Shown here piece by piece: positions 9,183 through 18,942 of a stretch of 64,000 nt of DNA. This stretch comes from CAAFZY01 sp964410325 (lineage in GTDB: Bacteria; Pseudomonadota; Alphaproteobacteria; RF32; CAG-239). A program made the position numbers and the translations under genes. The stretch's first letter is position 1. Each line of letters opens with the position of its first letter. The stretch is from NCBI GenBank assembly GCA_964410325.1, contig CAYPFN010000003.1, positions 1-64,000 on the forward strand, in the 5' to 3' direction. Under the pieces are notes generated by a model. It did no database searches. It saw nothing but the letters and a program-made list of their open reading frames with translations, and was not told where the DNA came from.

Positions 9183-10370
9183 ATGTTAAAAAACTGTCCT
9201 GACCATTTCAGCCATCGATTCACGCTTAATATTGAAAAGCTTCCGGCTAAAGCGACCGATTGCTTTTCCCGATCGATTCTGACATTAGCGATTATCTTCG
9301 GTTTGCTGTTGTGTTTTCTTGGCCTCTATCACTTTTTTAGCCCAAGCATCACTGGAATTGCCGATATTGAAAAAAATCTGCCCTATACGCATATCAAAGT
9401 CCATACATTGATTCCGCCAGTAATTTTTAATGCAATTTTATTTATAATCGGCACCGGCATCGTTTTAACTGCCTTATTCAAATTAACCAGATATAAAATC
9501 ATACATTTCGACGGCAACAACATTAATGTCAAAACATCCCTGATTTTTAAACAGGATTTTGCATTCACAGAACCTTTATATAACTATACCGGCGTCCGTT
9601 TACGGGTTAAATTTTATCAATTCGGTATTTTTAACAAAAATAAATTCATTATTGAACTATACCACAAAGATCCGAGAAAAACCATCCCTTTATACATCAG
9701 CACTAGTACGCGCCATCTGCGTAAACTATGGCGAACCTATGCTCAAAAACTTAAAATGCCTGGCATAACAATTTCTGAAAAAGGCATGGTTTCACATAAT
9801 TTTAAGGACTTGAGCCGATCTTATGCCGAAGTTGTTCCTTCTTGGCATCTACCGAAAAATTTCGCCTATGCCCAGGACAAGCCTCTTTATATCACTTTTA
9901 AGAGCCGCTCAACCGGCGAAAAAATGATTAAAATACGCAAAATATTCTTTGATGCATATAGTTTTTTAAGCGCCTTTGCTATTGTCGTTTTTGGTACGTT
10001 ACTGTTTTACGCCAGCATTAATTATGATGTCATAAAAAGCCACGTTCCTTTTAACTTGCTGTTGGTGTTTTACGCCTTTTTATTATCCGTTATTTTATAT
10101 TCTCTGCTTAATCTAATAATGACGGATATCATTATCATCACCCGTAGCCAGCTTATTGTATTCCGCAAAATAGGAATTCTGAAAATTCGCGACGGGATAA
10201 TTAATTTAAAAGACATCAAAGGCCTCGACATTAATTACACGCCAACCACCAATCGTTATTTTATGGCCATTGTTTCCGATAAAAATACCATGTTCATCGG
10301 CAATAAATTACCCGTGAAAGGGTTAAGATGGATACGTTCAATCATCATTAACGAAATAATTGGTAATTAA
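9183..10370 (+). CDS. Four-helix membrane protein with PH-like (YdbS-type) regions, unknown function
   Basis: 395 residues from ATG 9183, chosen because AAGGAT lies 7 nt upstream; a TTG at 9144 in frame is less likely. Four hydrophobic helices occur as two pairs (about residues 37-58 and 75-97, then 254-275 and 285-308). Each pair is followed by a beta-rich soluble part, the last reading TRSQLIVFRKIGILKIRDG. This duplicated 'two helices plus beta domain' layout resembles bacterial PH-domain membrane proteins (YdbS/YdbT-like), but sequence similarity is only suggestive. It precedes the YfgM-like and BamB genes by 72 nt and may serve the envelope. Confidence 0.7.
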   Translation: MLKNCPDHFSHRFTLNIEKLPAKATDCFSRSILTLAIIFGLLLCFLGLYHFFSPSITGIADIEKNLPYTHIKVHTLIPPVIFNAILFIIGTGIVLTALFKLTRYKIIHFDGNNINVKTSLIFKQDFAFTEPLYNYTGVRLRVKFYQFGIFNKNKFIIELYHKDPRKTIPLYISTSTRHLRKLWRTYAQKLKMPGITISEKGMVSHNFKDLSRSYAEVVPSWHLPKNFAYAQDKPLYITFKSRSTGEKMIKIRKIFFDAYSFLSAFAIVVFGTLLFYASINYDVIKSHVPFNLLLVFYAFLLSVILYSLLNLIMTDIIIITRSQLIVFRKIGILKIRDGIINLKDIKGLDINYTPTTNRYFMAIVSDKNTMFIGNKLPVKGLRWIRSIIINEIIGN

Positions 10371-10442
10371 TGACATAAACTGATTGATATGCTGATATTT
10401 TGATTTATATTTAAATAAGTTTATTTTATAAAGGAAACCGCT

Positions 10443-11189
10443 ATGAAAAGTGTTAAAAATACAAAAATTTCTTCTCGCGCCACCGCTGCTGGAACAGCAA
10501 AAAATCAAAAATCCTCCGGCCATCCGGCAGCTTATGACGATGCCATAACCGATGCTTTCATTCAAGAAGTTACCGAAGAGGTTAAAAATGACACCTGGAA
10601 AGCTTTTTGGAATAAATACGGCCTATTTGTTATTTTGTTAGTCATTATCGCTGTCAGCGCCGCTGTCAGTTTTGAAACCATCAAAAGCTGGAAACAAAAA
10701 CAATATCAGGCACAAACTGAAAACTACCTTATGGCTCTTGAAACCAACAAAAATTATGAAAACAGCTTAATTGCTCTGGAAAAAATTGCCGCTTCCGATC
10801 AAGGAATTTACAGTGAACTAGCGCGGATTCAGATTGCTGAAATTTTATTTGAACAAAATAAAAATGCTGAAGCTGAGGCTATGCTTCAGGCTATTGTTGA
10901 CAATGAAAAGCTGAGTCTAAGAATTCGTCAGTTGGCAACCGTTAAATTAGCCACTTATAAAATCGACATCGCACCACGCGCTGAACTGCAAGCTTTACTG
11001 CAGCCCATAATGGATGCCCAAAATTCATGGTCACCACTAGCTCAGGAAATGCTGGCAATGGTAGCTATTCGCGACGGTGATATTGAAGCGGCACGGACGC
11101 TTTATAAGTCTTTGCTCAACAACGGCAGCATCTCTGAAAACTTTAGAAACCGCATTCAGGATATGCTGTCTGCTCTGAACGATATGTAA
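10443..11189 (+). CDS. YfgM-like TPR membrane protein
   Basis: 248 residues. The N-terminal 50 residues are low-complexity and polar. A single helix (YGLFVILLVIIAVSAAVSF, about residues 60-80) anchors a periplasmic helical region of about 165 residues with tetratricopeptide character (ALEKIAASDQGIYSELARIQ, AEAMLQAIVDNEKLS). The order YfgM-like, bamB, der is conserved in proteobacteria. YfgM contacts the SecYEG/PpiD site and helps periplasmic chaperone networks. AAAGGAAACC precedes the ATG. Confidence 0.85.
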   Translation: MKSVKNTKISSRATAAGTAKNQKSSGHPAAYDDAITDAFIQEVTEEVKNDTWKAFWNKYGLFVILLVIIAVSAAVSFETIKSWKQKQYQAQTENYLMALETNKNYENSLIALEKIAASDQGIYSELARIQIAEILFEQNKNAEAEAMLQAIVDNEKLSLRIRQLATVKLATYKIDIAPRAELQALLQPIMDAQNSWSPLAQEMLAMVAIRDGDIEAARTLYKSLLNNGSISENFRNRIQDMLSALNDM

Positions 11190-11241
11190 AACGTTTTTAA
11201 CAACCTAAAAAACTACATAAATATAAAAATTTTGGAGAAAA

Positions 11242-12570
11242 ATGTTGTTAAGCAGATTTAAAGTTTTTAGTCTGATTATGTTATTGGCAGGTCTGTCATC
11301 TTGCGGATTCTTTTCAAAAGATAAATCCCTTCCTTCTGGTACACGCATATCCATATTGGCAGATAAAACATCCGAATATACAATAATAAACGAAATTTCC
11401 GCCACCTCTCTTCCTGTTGCCGTCATGAACGGAAATTGGGAACAAACTGGTGGCAATGCCCATCATATAATGGGAAATATTTTAGGGCCAAATGACTTTA
11501 AAAAAAGCTGGAAAACCAGTTTCGGCGAAGGCGGATCTAAAAGAAACTTGCTGTTGACCGGTCCGATTATTTTTCAGGATGTTGTCTATACTCAGGATGT
11601 CAAAGGTACGGTCCGAGCCTTTAGTCTGGATAATGGTAAAAATATCTGGAAACAAAAATTAAAACCATTAACAGAAAACGAAAATGATACAGGTCTAAAC
11701 GGCAGCGGTCTGGCTGCTGATGCTAACGCTTTATACGTCGCAGCCGGTTTCGGCAGCGTTTTTGCCCTTAACCTGCAAAACGGCAAAATTTTATGGCGGC
11801 AGGATATCGGGACGCCTTTGCGTGCTGCACCAGCAGTTTGCGAAGGCAAAGTTATCATCCAAACATTAGATAACCGCATATTCGCCTTAAATACTAAAGA
11901 CGGCAGCAAAATTTGGAAATACAACATATCCGCAGAAGATACCGTCTTAGCTGGCGGGCCAACACCAGCCTGTCTGCCAGATAAAAACCTAATTATCGCT
12001 GGCTTTTCTAATGGTGAAATTCAAGCTTTCAATGCCGGCATCGGTTATCCGTTATGGTCGGCAACTTTAATCGATAACAGTCGCACTAACCTCTCCACTG
12101 ACATAAACGCCGTTAAAGCGCCTCCAGTTATTGACGGCGATATCATTTATGCTATAGGCCATAATGATTTATTAGCAGCAATTGACTATCGCACTGGTGA
12201 AAACTTATGGACTCTAAAAATCGGTGGCACACATATGCCTTGGATTGCCGGTGATTATATTTTTGTTCTGTCAAACAACAATGAACTATTTGCCATAAAC
12301 AAAAATAACGGAAAAATATTATGGCAGACACACTTTCTGGATGAATATCCGTTGGAAGAGCGAAACGATATTTATTTAAGCGGACCAATCATGATAAATA
12401 CACAGTTGCTTCTGACATCTTCTAACGGAATTGTTTATGTTATTTCAGCACAAAACGGTAAAACCTTAAAACGCCTTGATTTTAAAGAGCCACTTCCGCT
12501 AGCACCGATTGCGGCCGAAAAAACTGTTCTTTTCATGACTAATGAGGCTGATTTACTGGCTTATAAATAA
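11242..12570 (+). CDS. bamB: BamB, outer-membrane assembly lipoprotein (beta-propeller)
   Basis: 442 residues. Signal peptide with lipobox LSSC, then PQQ-like propeller blades repeated through the chain: FALNLQNGKILWRQDIG, FALNTKDGSKIWKY, AIDYRTGENLWTL and AINKNNGKILWQT all show the blade core. BamB scaffolds the BAM complex with BamA on the periplasmic face of the outer membrane. TTTGGAG is placed well before the ATG. It is flanked by the YfgM-like gene and der, the usual arrangement. Confidence 0.93.
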   Translation: MLLSRFKVFSLIMLLAGLSSCGFFSKDKSLPSGTRISILADKTSEYTIINEISATSLPVAVMNGNWEQTGGNAHHIMGNILGPNDFKKSWKTSFGEGGSKRNLLLTGPIIFQDVVYTQDVKGTVRAFSLDNGKNIWKQKLKPLTENENDTGLNGSGLAADANALYVAAGFGSVFALNLQNGKILWRQDIGTPLRAAPAVCEGKVIIQTLDNRIFALNTKDGSKIWKYNISAEDTVLAGGPTPACLPDKNLIIAGFSNGEIQAFNAGIGYPLWSATLIDNSRTNLSTDINAVKAPPVIDGDIIYAIGHNDLLAAIDYRTGENLWTLKIGGTHMPWIAGDYIFVLSNNNELFAINKNNGKILWQTHFLDEYPLEERNDIYLSGPIMINTQLLLTSSNGIVYVISAQNGKTLKRLDFKEPLPLAPIAAEKTVLFMTNEADLLAYK

Positions 12571-12579
12571 GGAGTGCAA

Positions 12580-13935
12580 ATGGCTTTAAAAGTTGCAATC
12601 ATCGGCCGGCCAAATGTTGGCAAATCTACCTTATTCAACCGTCTTGCTGGCGTTAAACTGGCGATTGTCCACAACTTGCCGGGCGTTACCCGCGACCGCA
12701 AAGAAGTCTCCGCCAAATTCCGCGGGCTTGACTTAATTTTAATCGATACGGCAGGTTTTGAGATTGCAAAAGATAACAGTATAGAACAACGAATGTATCA
12801 ACAAACAAAACGCGCCATTGACGAGGCTGACATCTGCCTGTTTATGACAGATGCCCGTAGTGGTCTGCATCCTTATGATGAAACCTTCGCCTCCTTTGTC
12901 CGGCAAAGTGGAAAACCTGTTGTTTTACTTGCCAACAAATGCGAAGGAAAATTACAGGAAGATAGTGTTTTTGAAACCTATAAACTTGGTTTGGGTGAAC
13001 CAATACCCTTTTCAGCTGAACACAATCTGGGGATGGAGGATTTATATAATGCTTTGGCTCAATATGCACATCAAGGCAGCCATCAAAAAGAAACCTCTCA
13101 AAATTCTAACGAAAAACCGCTTCAATTGGCTATCGTTGGCCGGCCGAACGTCGGCAAATCCACCCTTGTTAATGCTCTTCTCAAAGATGAAAGAATGCTC
13201 ACTGGCCCTGAAGCAGGCATCACCCGCGATGCCGTGGCATCTGCCTGGAAGTGGAACGGCCGTCAGATTAATTTAGTGGATACGGCTGGTCTCCGCCGTC
13301 AGTCAAAAATTGCCGGATCATTGGAAAAACTGTCAGCAGCCAGCACTAAATACGCTGCTTTTATGGCACAGGTCGTCATTTTAGTTTTAGACGCCGATAT
13401 GGTTTTAGATAAACAGGATCTGACCATTGCTCGCCAAGTTATTGACGAAGGCCGTGCTTTGGTTATAGCCGTAAATAAATGGGATATTGCCAAACGACAA
13501 GAATCTTTGCAGCGACTTAATGACAAACTGCAAACTTCCCTAACCCAGGTGGCGGGTATTCCGACCGTAACCATATCCGCATTAAAACACGAAGGTTTAG
13601 ATAAATTGATGAGTGCTGTTTTCAAAGTATACGACCGTTGGAACCTGCGCATCCCCACAGCGCCTTTGAACAAATGGTTCGCTGATGTTCAAGAACAGAA
13701 CACCCCGCCTTTAGGCAAAAACAAACGCCGCATAAAATTAAAATATATCACGCAGGCTAAAACCCGCCCGCCGTCATTCTATATTTTTTCCAGCAATCCA
13801 GAAGGGCTTCCCGATTCATATCTGCGTTATTTAATAAACAGTTTAAGAGATACTTTTGACCTTGGTGGCATACCGATTCGCATTACCGTACGCAAAGCTG
13901 AAAATCCTTATGCAAAAAAGATGGAAAAAGATTAG
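12580..13935 (+). CDS. der: Der (EngA), double-GTPase ribosome assembly factor
   Basis: 451 residues from ATG 12580, with AAGGAG 5 nt upstream; a GTG two codons earlier overlaps the SD and is rejected. There are two tandem G domains, each with GRPNVGKST (near residues 9 and 185), DTAG and NKxD-type motifs (NKCE, NKWD). A C-terminal KH-like domain begins near residue 350. Der is needed for late 50S assembly. The first domain has NKCE where the G4 motif normally has NKxD, a tolerated variant in some lineages. The stop codon lies within 4 nt of the convergent LptG stop. Confidence 0.96.
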   Translation: MALKVAIIGRPNVGKSTLFNRLAGVKLAIVHNLPGVTRDRKEVSAKFRGLDLILIDTAGFEIAKDNSIEQRMYQQTKRAIDEADICLFMTDARSGLHPYDETFASFVRQSGKPVVLLANKCEGKLQEDSVFETYKLGLGEPIPFSAEHNLGMEDLYNALAQYAHQGSHQKETSQNSNEKPLQLAIVGRPNVGKSTLVNALLKDERMLTGPEAGITRDAVASAWKWNGRQINLVDTAGLRRQSKIAGSLEKLSAASTKYAAFMAQVVILVLDADMVLDKQDLTIARQVIDEGRALVIAVNKWDIAKRQESLQRLNDKLQTSLTQVAGIPTVTISALKHEGLDKLMSAVFKVYDRWNLRIPTAPLNKWFADVQEQNTPPLGKNKRRIKLKYITQAKTRPPSFYIFSSNPEGLPDSYLRYLINSLRDTFDLGGIPIRITVRKAENPYAKKMEKD

Positions 13936-15041
13936 CCTTCTTCCATATGCAGCATAACCGTCACGCCTAAAAGACCAACAACCAGCGTCGGCGTCCACAC
14001 TGCCAACCATACCGGAATATAGCCGTTAATACCAAAAGCATAAACCACCTGTGAGCTGAAATAAACCACAAAACCCGTTGTAATACCGGCAACAATCATA
14101 AACATCACGCCACCTTGCCGCATATTGGCTTTAAGTGCGAAAATAGACGCCACCAAAACCATCGCCATCAGCAAAAAGGGCGACGCGAGAAGCGATAAAT
14201 AACGCATACGGTGCCGTTGCGCAGAAAACCCCGAAGATTCATAAAAACGTATAGTGTCTGGCAACTCCCAAACCGAAATAGCATCCGGATCAATAAAATT
14301 TTCCTTAATACGTTGCAAATCTATGCTTGTTTCATACTCTGTCATAGACAGTGTTTTTGTCGCCTCGCCACTGGCATATATCTTTACGCCGCGCAGTCGA
14401 AACATATTTTCATTCAATTCGCCGATTAAGCCTTCAACTCGACGGATAATCTGTGAATTTCTATCCATTTCCAAAATACTGACATCTCGCATAGACAAGA
14501 TTTCGCCTTCTTCCTGCCGTAAAGATTTTGCCTGAATAACCAAAACTTTATCATCTCCAATGGCTTCTCTTATCCATAACCCTTTACTGGAGAACAGCAT
14601 GGCGTTCGGATTTCGTGTTACAAAGCGGTATTTAATCGTCTCATGCAACTCATACATTTTGGAAGATATCGGATTTACAAACGCTACATTAACAACTCCG
14701 ACAATAAAAACCGACAACAATACCGGAGTCAAAAATCCCCACACAGATACGCCAGCCGACCGAATAATCACATACTCATTATTTTTACTGACACGCCAAA
14801 AAGCAATCATTGCCGCCACCAGCATCACAAAAGGCAAAACTTTATCAACTGTTTGTGGCAGACGTGTAATGACATATTCAACGACATAACTTATTCCGAC
14901 ATCCTCACGTCCAGAAATGCGGCGCAAAGCTTCAATAGCATCAAACATCATGATAATTCCCATAATTGTCACCAGTACCAACAGGAATATCACAACAATT
15001 TGCTTTGACAGGTATCGTCCTAAGATAGAATTTAAGCGCAT
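13932..15041 (-). CDS. lptG: LptG-type LPS export permease
   Basis: 369 residues, YjgP/YjgQ family. Three N-terminal helices, a periplasmic beta-jellyroll (about 130-270) and three C-terminal helices give the LptF/LptG topology. The start MRLNSILGRYLSKQIVVIF and IIMMFDAIEALRR are LptG-like. With LptF and the ATPase LptB it extracts LPS for transport to the outer membrane. No lptF copy lies next to it in this window. It overlaps der tail to tail and starts 21 nt after cysK ends. Confidence 0.87.
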   Translation of the reverse strand: MRLNSILGRYLSKQIVVIFLLVLVTIMGIIMMFDAIEALRRISGREDVGISYVVEYVITRLPQTVDKVLPFVMLVAAMIAFWRVSKNNEYVIIRSAGVSVWGFLTPVLLSVFIVGVVNVAFVNPISSKMYELHETIKYRFVTRNPNAMLFSSKGLWIREAIGDDKVLVIQAKSLRQEEGEILSMRDVSILEMDRNSQIIRRVEGLIGELNENMFRLRGVKIYASGEATKTLSMTEYETSIDLQRIKENFIDPDAISVWELPDTIRFYESSGFSAQRHRMRYLSLLASPFLLMAMVLVASIFALKANMRQGGVMFMIVAGITTGFVVYFSSQVVYAFGINGYIPVWLAVWTPTLVVGLLGVTVMLHMEEG

Positions 15042-15061
15042 ATATTTCCTTCTAACATTTT

Positions 15062-15988
15062 TTAGTCAAAATACTCTAAAGACAAATATCTCTCAATGGC
15101 ATCAGGTAAGATAACCACAATATTTTTACCTTGCATTTCATGACGTTTGCCAAGTTGTAAAGCCGCAGCCAAAGCCGCACCGGCGGAAATTCCGACCGGA
15201 AATCCCTCTGACACGGCTGTTTCTTTAGCCGTTGCCAAAGCTTCCGCACTTGGTATATCAATAATTTCATCAACCAATTTGTTTTCATAAAACGGCGGCA
15301 CAAAATTAGCCCCTATTCCTTCAATTTGGTGCGCACTGGCTTTTCCACCCGCCAAAACCGGGCTTTCTTTCGGTTCAACGGCAACAACATATAAATCAGG
15401 ATTACATGTTTTCAGCGCTTTGGCCACACCAGTTATGGTTCCGGCTGTACCGACGCCGCACACTAACACATCAAAATTTCCACCTGTATCTTCCATAAGC
15501 TCCATTGCCGTTCCTAATGTATGGGCGCTAGGATTGGCTTTATTTTCAAATTGTTTTAAGAAAATAACATTCGGATTTTTTTCAGCTAAAATTTCCGCCT
15601 TTTTAACGGCACCGGACATACCGTCTTCCGCCGGCGTTAAAATAATCTTTGCGCCAAAATATCTCATCAGTTTAATTCGCTCTGGCGACATGTTTTCCGG
15701 CATAACAACAACCAGTTTATAACCTTTGGCCGCACACATCGCGGCCAAGCCAATTCCCGTATTGCCTGACGTTGCCTCTACAAAAATCGTATCCGGCGTA
15801 ATTTTTTCTGGCGCAATTTTTTCCAGCATTTTCAGGGCAACCCGATCTTTAACCGAAAAAACCGGATTATAAAATTCACATTTTCCCAAAATTGCAGCTT
15901 TAACTTTATGTTTAGCTGTCAGCTTATTTAATTTCACAAGCGGCGTATGCCCAACAAGTTCTGTAATTGATTGATATATTTTGGCCAT
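15062..15988 (-). CDS. cysK: Cysteine synthase A (O-acetylserine sulfhydrylase)
   Basis: 308 residues. It makes L-cysteine from O-acetylserine and sulfide with PLP. The PLP lysine is in NPVFSVKDRVALKML, the substrate loop is TSGNTGIGLA, and the phosphate-binding loop is CGVGTAGTITG. Length and motifs match CysK rather than CysM or cystathionine beta-synthase. AGGGAG precedes the ATG. It lies between gmk (23 nt upstream) and lptG, all on the minus strand. Confidence 0.94.
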   Translation of the reverse strand: MAKIYQSITELVGHTPLVKLNKLTAKHKVKAAILGKCEFYNPVFSVKDRVALKMLEKIAPEKITPDTIFVEATSGNTGIGLAAMCAAKGYKLVVVMPENMSPERIKLMRYFGAKIILTPAEDGMSGAVKKAEILAEKNPNVIFLKQFENKANPSAHTLGTAMELMEDTGGNFDVLVCGVGTAGTITGVAKALKTCNPDLYVVAVEPKESPVLAGGKASAHQIEGIGANFVPPFYENKLVDEIIDIPSAEALATAKETAVSEGFPVGISAGAALAAALQLGKRHEMQGKNIVVILPDAIERYLSLEYFD

Positions 15989-16011
15989 AAAAAACTCCCT
16001 GACAACAAAGA

Positions 16012-16674
16012 TTAGGCTTCTTCAGCTTCTTTAACCAGAGAATCAACAAATGCCGGTAGCCCTACCTGACGAACACGCTTCATCCTTTCGCAAGAAATAA
16101 TTTTTTGGACTTTATAAATGGTATCTTCCACATTTTCATTGATGATAACATAATCAAATTCATGCCAATGTTTAATTTTCTCAACAATTAAATTCATGCG
16201 TTTCTCAACAACTTCCTCTGAGTCCGTGCCACGATTAACTAGCCGGCGACGCACCTCTCTAACCGAGGGCGGCAACAAATAAATCGTTACCACTTCATCG
16301 GGAGCCTTTGAACGCATTTGCCGAGCACCAATCCAATCCATATCAAAAACAACGTCTTGACCGACATTAATAAAACTATCAACCTCCGAACGCAATGTCC
16401 CATAACGCGAACCATATTGCGAATCAACATACTCATAAAAAGCATCTTGTGCCAAATAAACATCATACTGTTCGTCAGTAATATAATAATAATCAACGCC
16501 CTCTTGCTCGCCTTCACGTTTAGCGCGCGTTGTGACCGATACCGAAAATTTCAAATTAGCATCTCTTTTCAGTAATTCTTTAATAACTGTGCTTTTGCCA
16601 GTTCCAGACGGTGCCTCAATAATAAACATGGCACCCCTGCGGGTTTTTCTTAAAACATCAATAACACCTGCCAT
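16012..16674 (-). CDS. gmk: Guanylate kinase
   Basis: 220 residues. It phosphorylates GMP to GDP. The P-loop is APSGTGKST near residue 20, and the GMP-binding region contains SVTTRAKREGEQEGVDYYYI and the YGSRYGT loop. The C-terminus is slightly longer than in E. coli. It starts 5 nt after yicC ends, matching the frequent yicC-gmk pairing. Confidence 0.95.
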   Translation of the reverse strand: MAGVIDVLRKTRRGAMFIIEAPSGTGKSTVIKELLKRDANLKFSVSVTTRAKREGEQEGVDYYYITDEQYDVYLAQDAFYEYVDSQYGSRYGTLRSEVDSFINVGQDVVFDMDWIGARQMRSKAPDEVVTIYLLPPSVREVRRRLVNRGTDSEEVVEKRMNLIVEKIKHWHEFDYVIINENVEDTIYKVQKIISCERMKRVRQVGLPAFVDSLVKEAEEA

Positions 16675-16679
16675 TGTCT

Positions 16680-17582
16680 TTACTCCATATTTTGAATTTG
16701 TTCACGAAATTGTTCAATTAAGGCTTTTAAAGTCATCCCACATCTGGTTTGTTCAATATCCATAGACTTGGAACATAGAGTGTTGCTTTCGCGGTTAAGT
16801 TCCTGGCATAAAAAATCTAAGCGACGGCCTATCGGCGCTTTTTCCTCCAAAAGTTCTTCTGCCATCTTAATATGCGCCGCCAACCGATCAAGTTCTTCTT
16901 TAACATCTGCCCGCAAGATTAAAACCAAAACCTCCTGATAAAGCCGATCTTCCGAAATACTGATATCTTCCGTCAATTCGTTAATTTGCCAGCGGAGCTT
17001 TTCCCTTATTTTTTTCGGCTGGCTTTCACTAATTTGCCGAGCTTTTTCGACCATTGCGCAAATGTCATCTAAAATTTTAAGCAAAGCCTCGCCGATTTTT
17101 GCGCCTTCCCTCAAACGATCTTGTTTTAAATCCTCTGCCGTCTCATATAAACTTTTCTCAAGAGCATTCTTTAAAACGGCAAACTCTTCTTCACTCGGCG
17201 CTGCTTCAACTATTTTAACCACACCGCCAATCCGTAAAATTTCTGCCGGAGTGGGTTTGGCAAAAAATTGCGGCTGTTGTTCATAGAGTTCCTGAGTTTT
17301 ATTAAGCAGCGCTTCCAACAAAGCCGTATTTATCTCAAGTTCAGGCCGGGCATTTTCAACTTCTATCTCCAAACAAACATTAAAAGTTCCGCGAAAAAAA
17401 AATTTGGCGCAGACATCTTTAACATTATCGCCCATATCATCCAGCCATTGCGGCAGGCGGATTTTGACATCCATGTTCTTTGCGTTGACGCTTTTTAATT
17501 CCCATACCCAGCTGTATTTTTTATCTTGATAAACAAAATCAGCTTTACGGCGGGCAAAACCGGTCATGCTGGATAACTGCAC
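16680..17582 (-). CDS. yicC: YicC-family endoribonuclease
   Basis: 300 residues. The N-terminal SSMTGFARRK and WELKSVNAKNMDVKIRLPQW and the C-terminal GRRLDFLCQELNRESNTLCSK, with EQFREQIQNME at the end, are the two conserved blocks of YicC. Members act as endoribonucleases involved in RNA decay. The gene is upstream of and nearly contiguous with gmk. It is divergent from the SDR gene at 17656, and the 73-base spacer is the only room for both promoters. Confidence 0.92.
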   Translation of the reverse strand: MQLSSMTGFARRKADFVYQDKKYSWVWELKSVNAKNMDVKIRLPQWLDDMGDNVKDVCAKFFFRGTFNVCLEIEVENARPELEINTALLEALLNKTQELYEQQPQFFAKPTPAEILRIGGVVKIVEAAPSEEEFAVLKNALEKSLYETAEDLKQDRLREGAKIGEALLKILDDICAMVEKARQISESQPKKIREKLRWQINELTEDISISEDRLYQEVLVLILRADVKEELDRLAAHIKMAEELLEEKAPIGRRLDFLCQELNRESNTLCSKSMDIEQTRCGMTLKALIEQFREQIQNME

Positions 17583-17655
17583 AACTTTTCTCCTTTTATT
17601 TTTATTTTTTTGTAGTATATTTTTTTACCAGTTAATATTCTACTAGGAAATTCTC

Positions 17656-18420
17656 ATGAAGAAAAACATAAAAAACATTTTAATAACAGGCGCTTCTTCC
17701 GGTATCGGCGAAGCCTTGGCTTTATACTATGCCAAACAAAAGGCGCAAAACTTGTTTTTATGCGGCCGCAATGCTGAAAGATTAAATAATGTAGCCGAAG
17801 AATGCATCCGTTTCGGTGGCAAAGTCCATACGGAAATTTTGGATGTGACCGAACAACAAAAAACTGCAGCCTGGATTAAAAAATGCGAAAAAACCGCACC
17901 TCTTAATCTTATCATTGCCAATGCCGGCGTTTCCACTGGCAAAGAAACGCCCGAAAACATCTACAATACATTTAACATCAATATTTTTGGTGTTTTAAAC
18001 ACCATAACGCCTGGTATTGAAATTTATCGTCAGCGCAAAACCGAAGATTTTTCTGCCGTTGCTATTGTTTCTTCCATCGCCGGCTATCACGGTCTGGCCG
18101 GATGCCCGTCATACAGCGCTAGCAAAGCCTGCATTAAAGCTTACGGCGAAGCTTTGCGGATTCGTCTGGCTAAAGAAAATATTCAGCTCAACATTATATG
18201 TCCCGGATTCGTCAGATCGCGTATTACTGATAAAAATACCTGTCCAATGCCGTTCTTCATGGAGGCCGAAAATGCCGCCGAAATCATTGCCGCCGGCATT
18301 GAAAAAAACACCGGGCTAATCGCCTTTCCTTGGCCAATGCGTTTCGCTGCCTGGTTTGGTTCAATCCTACCCAACCGCATCAGCAGTTTTATTTATGGAA
18401 AAATCCCATTCAAAGTATAA
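17656..18420 (+). CDS. Short-chain dehydrogenase/reductase
   Basis: 254 residues, classical SDR. The Rossmann motif TGASSGIGEAL is near residue 12, NAG in NAGVSTG, the catalytic Ser in SSIAGYHG, and YSASK holds the catalytic Tyr and Lys. The C-terminal portion ends in a hydrophobic stretch (PMRFAAWFGSILPNRISSFIYG), as in membrane-associated fatty-acyl or sphinganine-type SDRs. The substrate cannot be assigned. Codon use resembles its neighbours. Confidence 0.85.
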   Translation: MKKNIKNILITGASSGIGEALALYYAKQKAQNLFLCGRNAERLNNVAEECIRFGGKVHTEILDVTEQQKTAAWIKKCEKTAPLNLIIANAGVSTGKETPENIYNTFNINIFGVLNTITPGIEIYRQRKTEDFSAVAIVSSIAGYHGLAGCPSYSASKACIKAYGEALRIRLAKENIQLNIICPGFVRSRITDKNTCPMPFFMEAENAAEIIAAGIEKNTGLIAFPWPMRFAAWFGSILPNRISSFIYGKIPFKV

Positions 18421-18423
18421 GAA

Positions 18424-18942
18424 TTAAGCACGCCGGCGGCGGAGTAAAAGACACAAAGCTCCCTCGCCGCCCATTTTGGCAGCCGGATGAATATACGTCA
18501 AAATCAGTTGTTCTAAATTATCCTGACCAAGCCATTGCGGCACGCGTTCACGCAAAATTCCTCTAGGTTGAAAAATGTCTTCATTCTGATGATAAAGCCC
18601 CTTACCTGTTATAATCATAATACATCTTTTGCCAGAAAGGTACGATTCGGTTACAAATTTACATACCGCTTCATAGGCTTTATCTTCCGTATACCCATGC
18701 AAATCCAACACGCCTTCAACCGGGAATTCACCGCGCTTAAAACGCCGCATGGTATTGCCGTCAATATCAGCATGTGTACCCAAGGTCGGCTTATGTTTAA
18801 AAAGTTTAAGTGGCACATGCTTTTCGCGCGACCGACGTAGCACAGCTGATTTTTTTGCCACAACCTCGACCCTTACATCCCGAAACGGTTCAATTCCGCG
18901 GACTGTATCCTGCCAAAAAGCCTCATCGTCTTTATCTGTCAC
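18424..18942 (-). CDS. Smr-domain protein (MutS2-type nuclease domain)
   Basis: 172 residues. The Smr domain spans about residues 75-170, with LDLHGYTEDKAYEAV (H-G loop), ITGKG and a final GGEGALCLLLRRRR. Smr domains nick or cut nucleic acids. The stand-alone form next to mltA and a Tim44-like gene is the common alphaproteobacterial arrangement. It overlaps the mltA stop by 11 nt, implying coupled translation. The N-terminal 70 residues are basic and unstructured. Confidence 0.9.
   Translation of the reverse strand: MTDKDDEAFWQDTVRGIEPFRDVRVEVVAKKSAVLRRSREKHVPLKLFKHKPTLGTHADIDGNTMRRFKRGEFPVEGVLDLHGYTEDKAYEAVCKFVTESYLSGKRCIMIITGKGLYHQNEDIFQPRGILRERVPQWLGQDNLEQLILTYIHPAAKMGGEGALCLLLRRRRA

Noticed and set aside
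12574..12579. GTG start for der
   Set aside because: It overlaps the SD; ATG 12580 fits spacing and family length.
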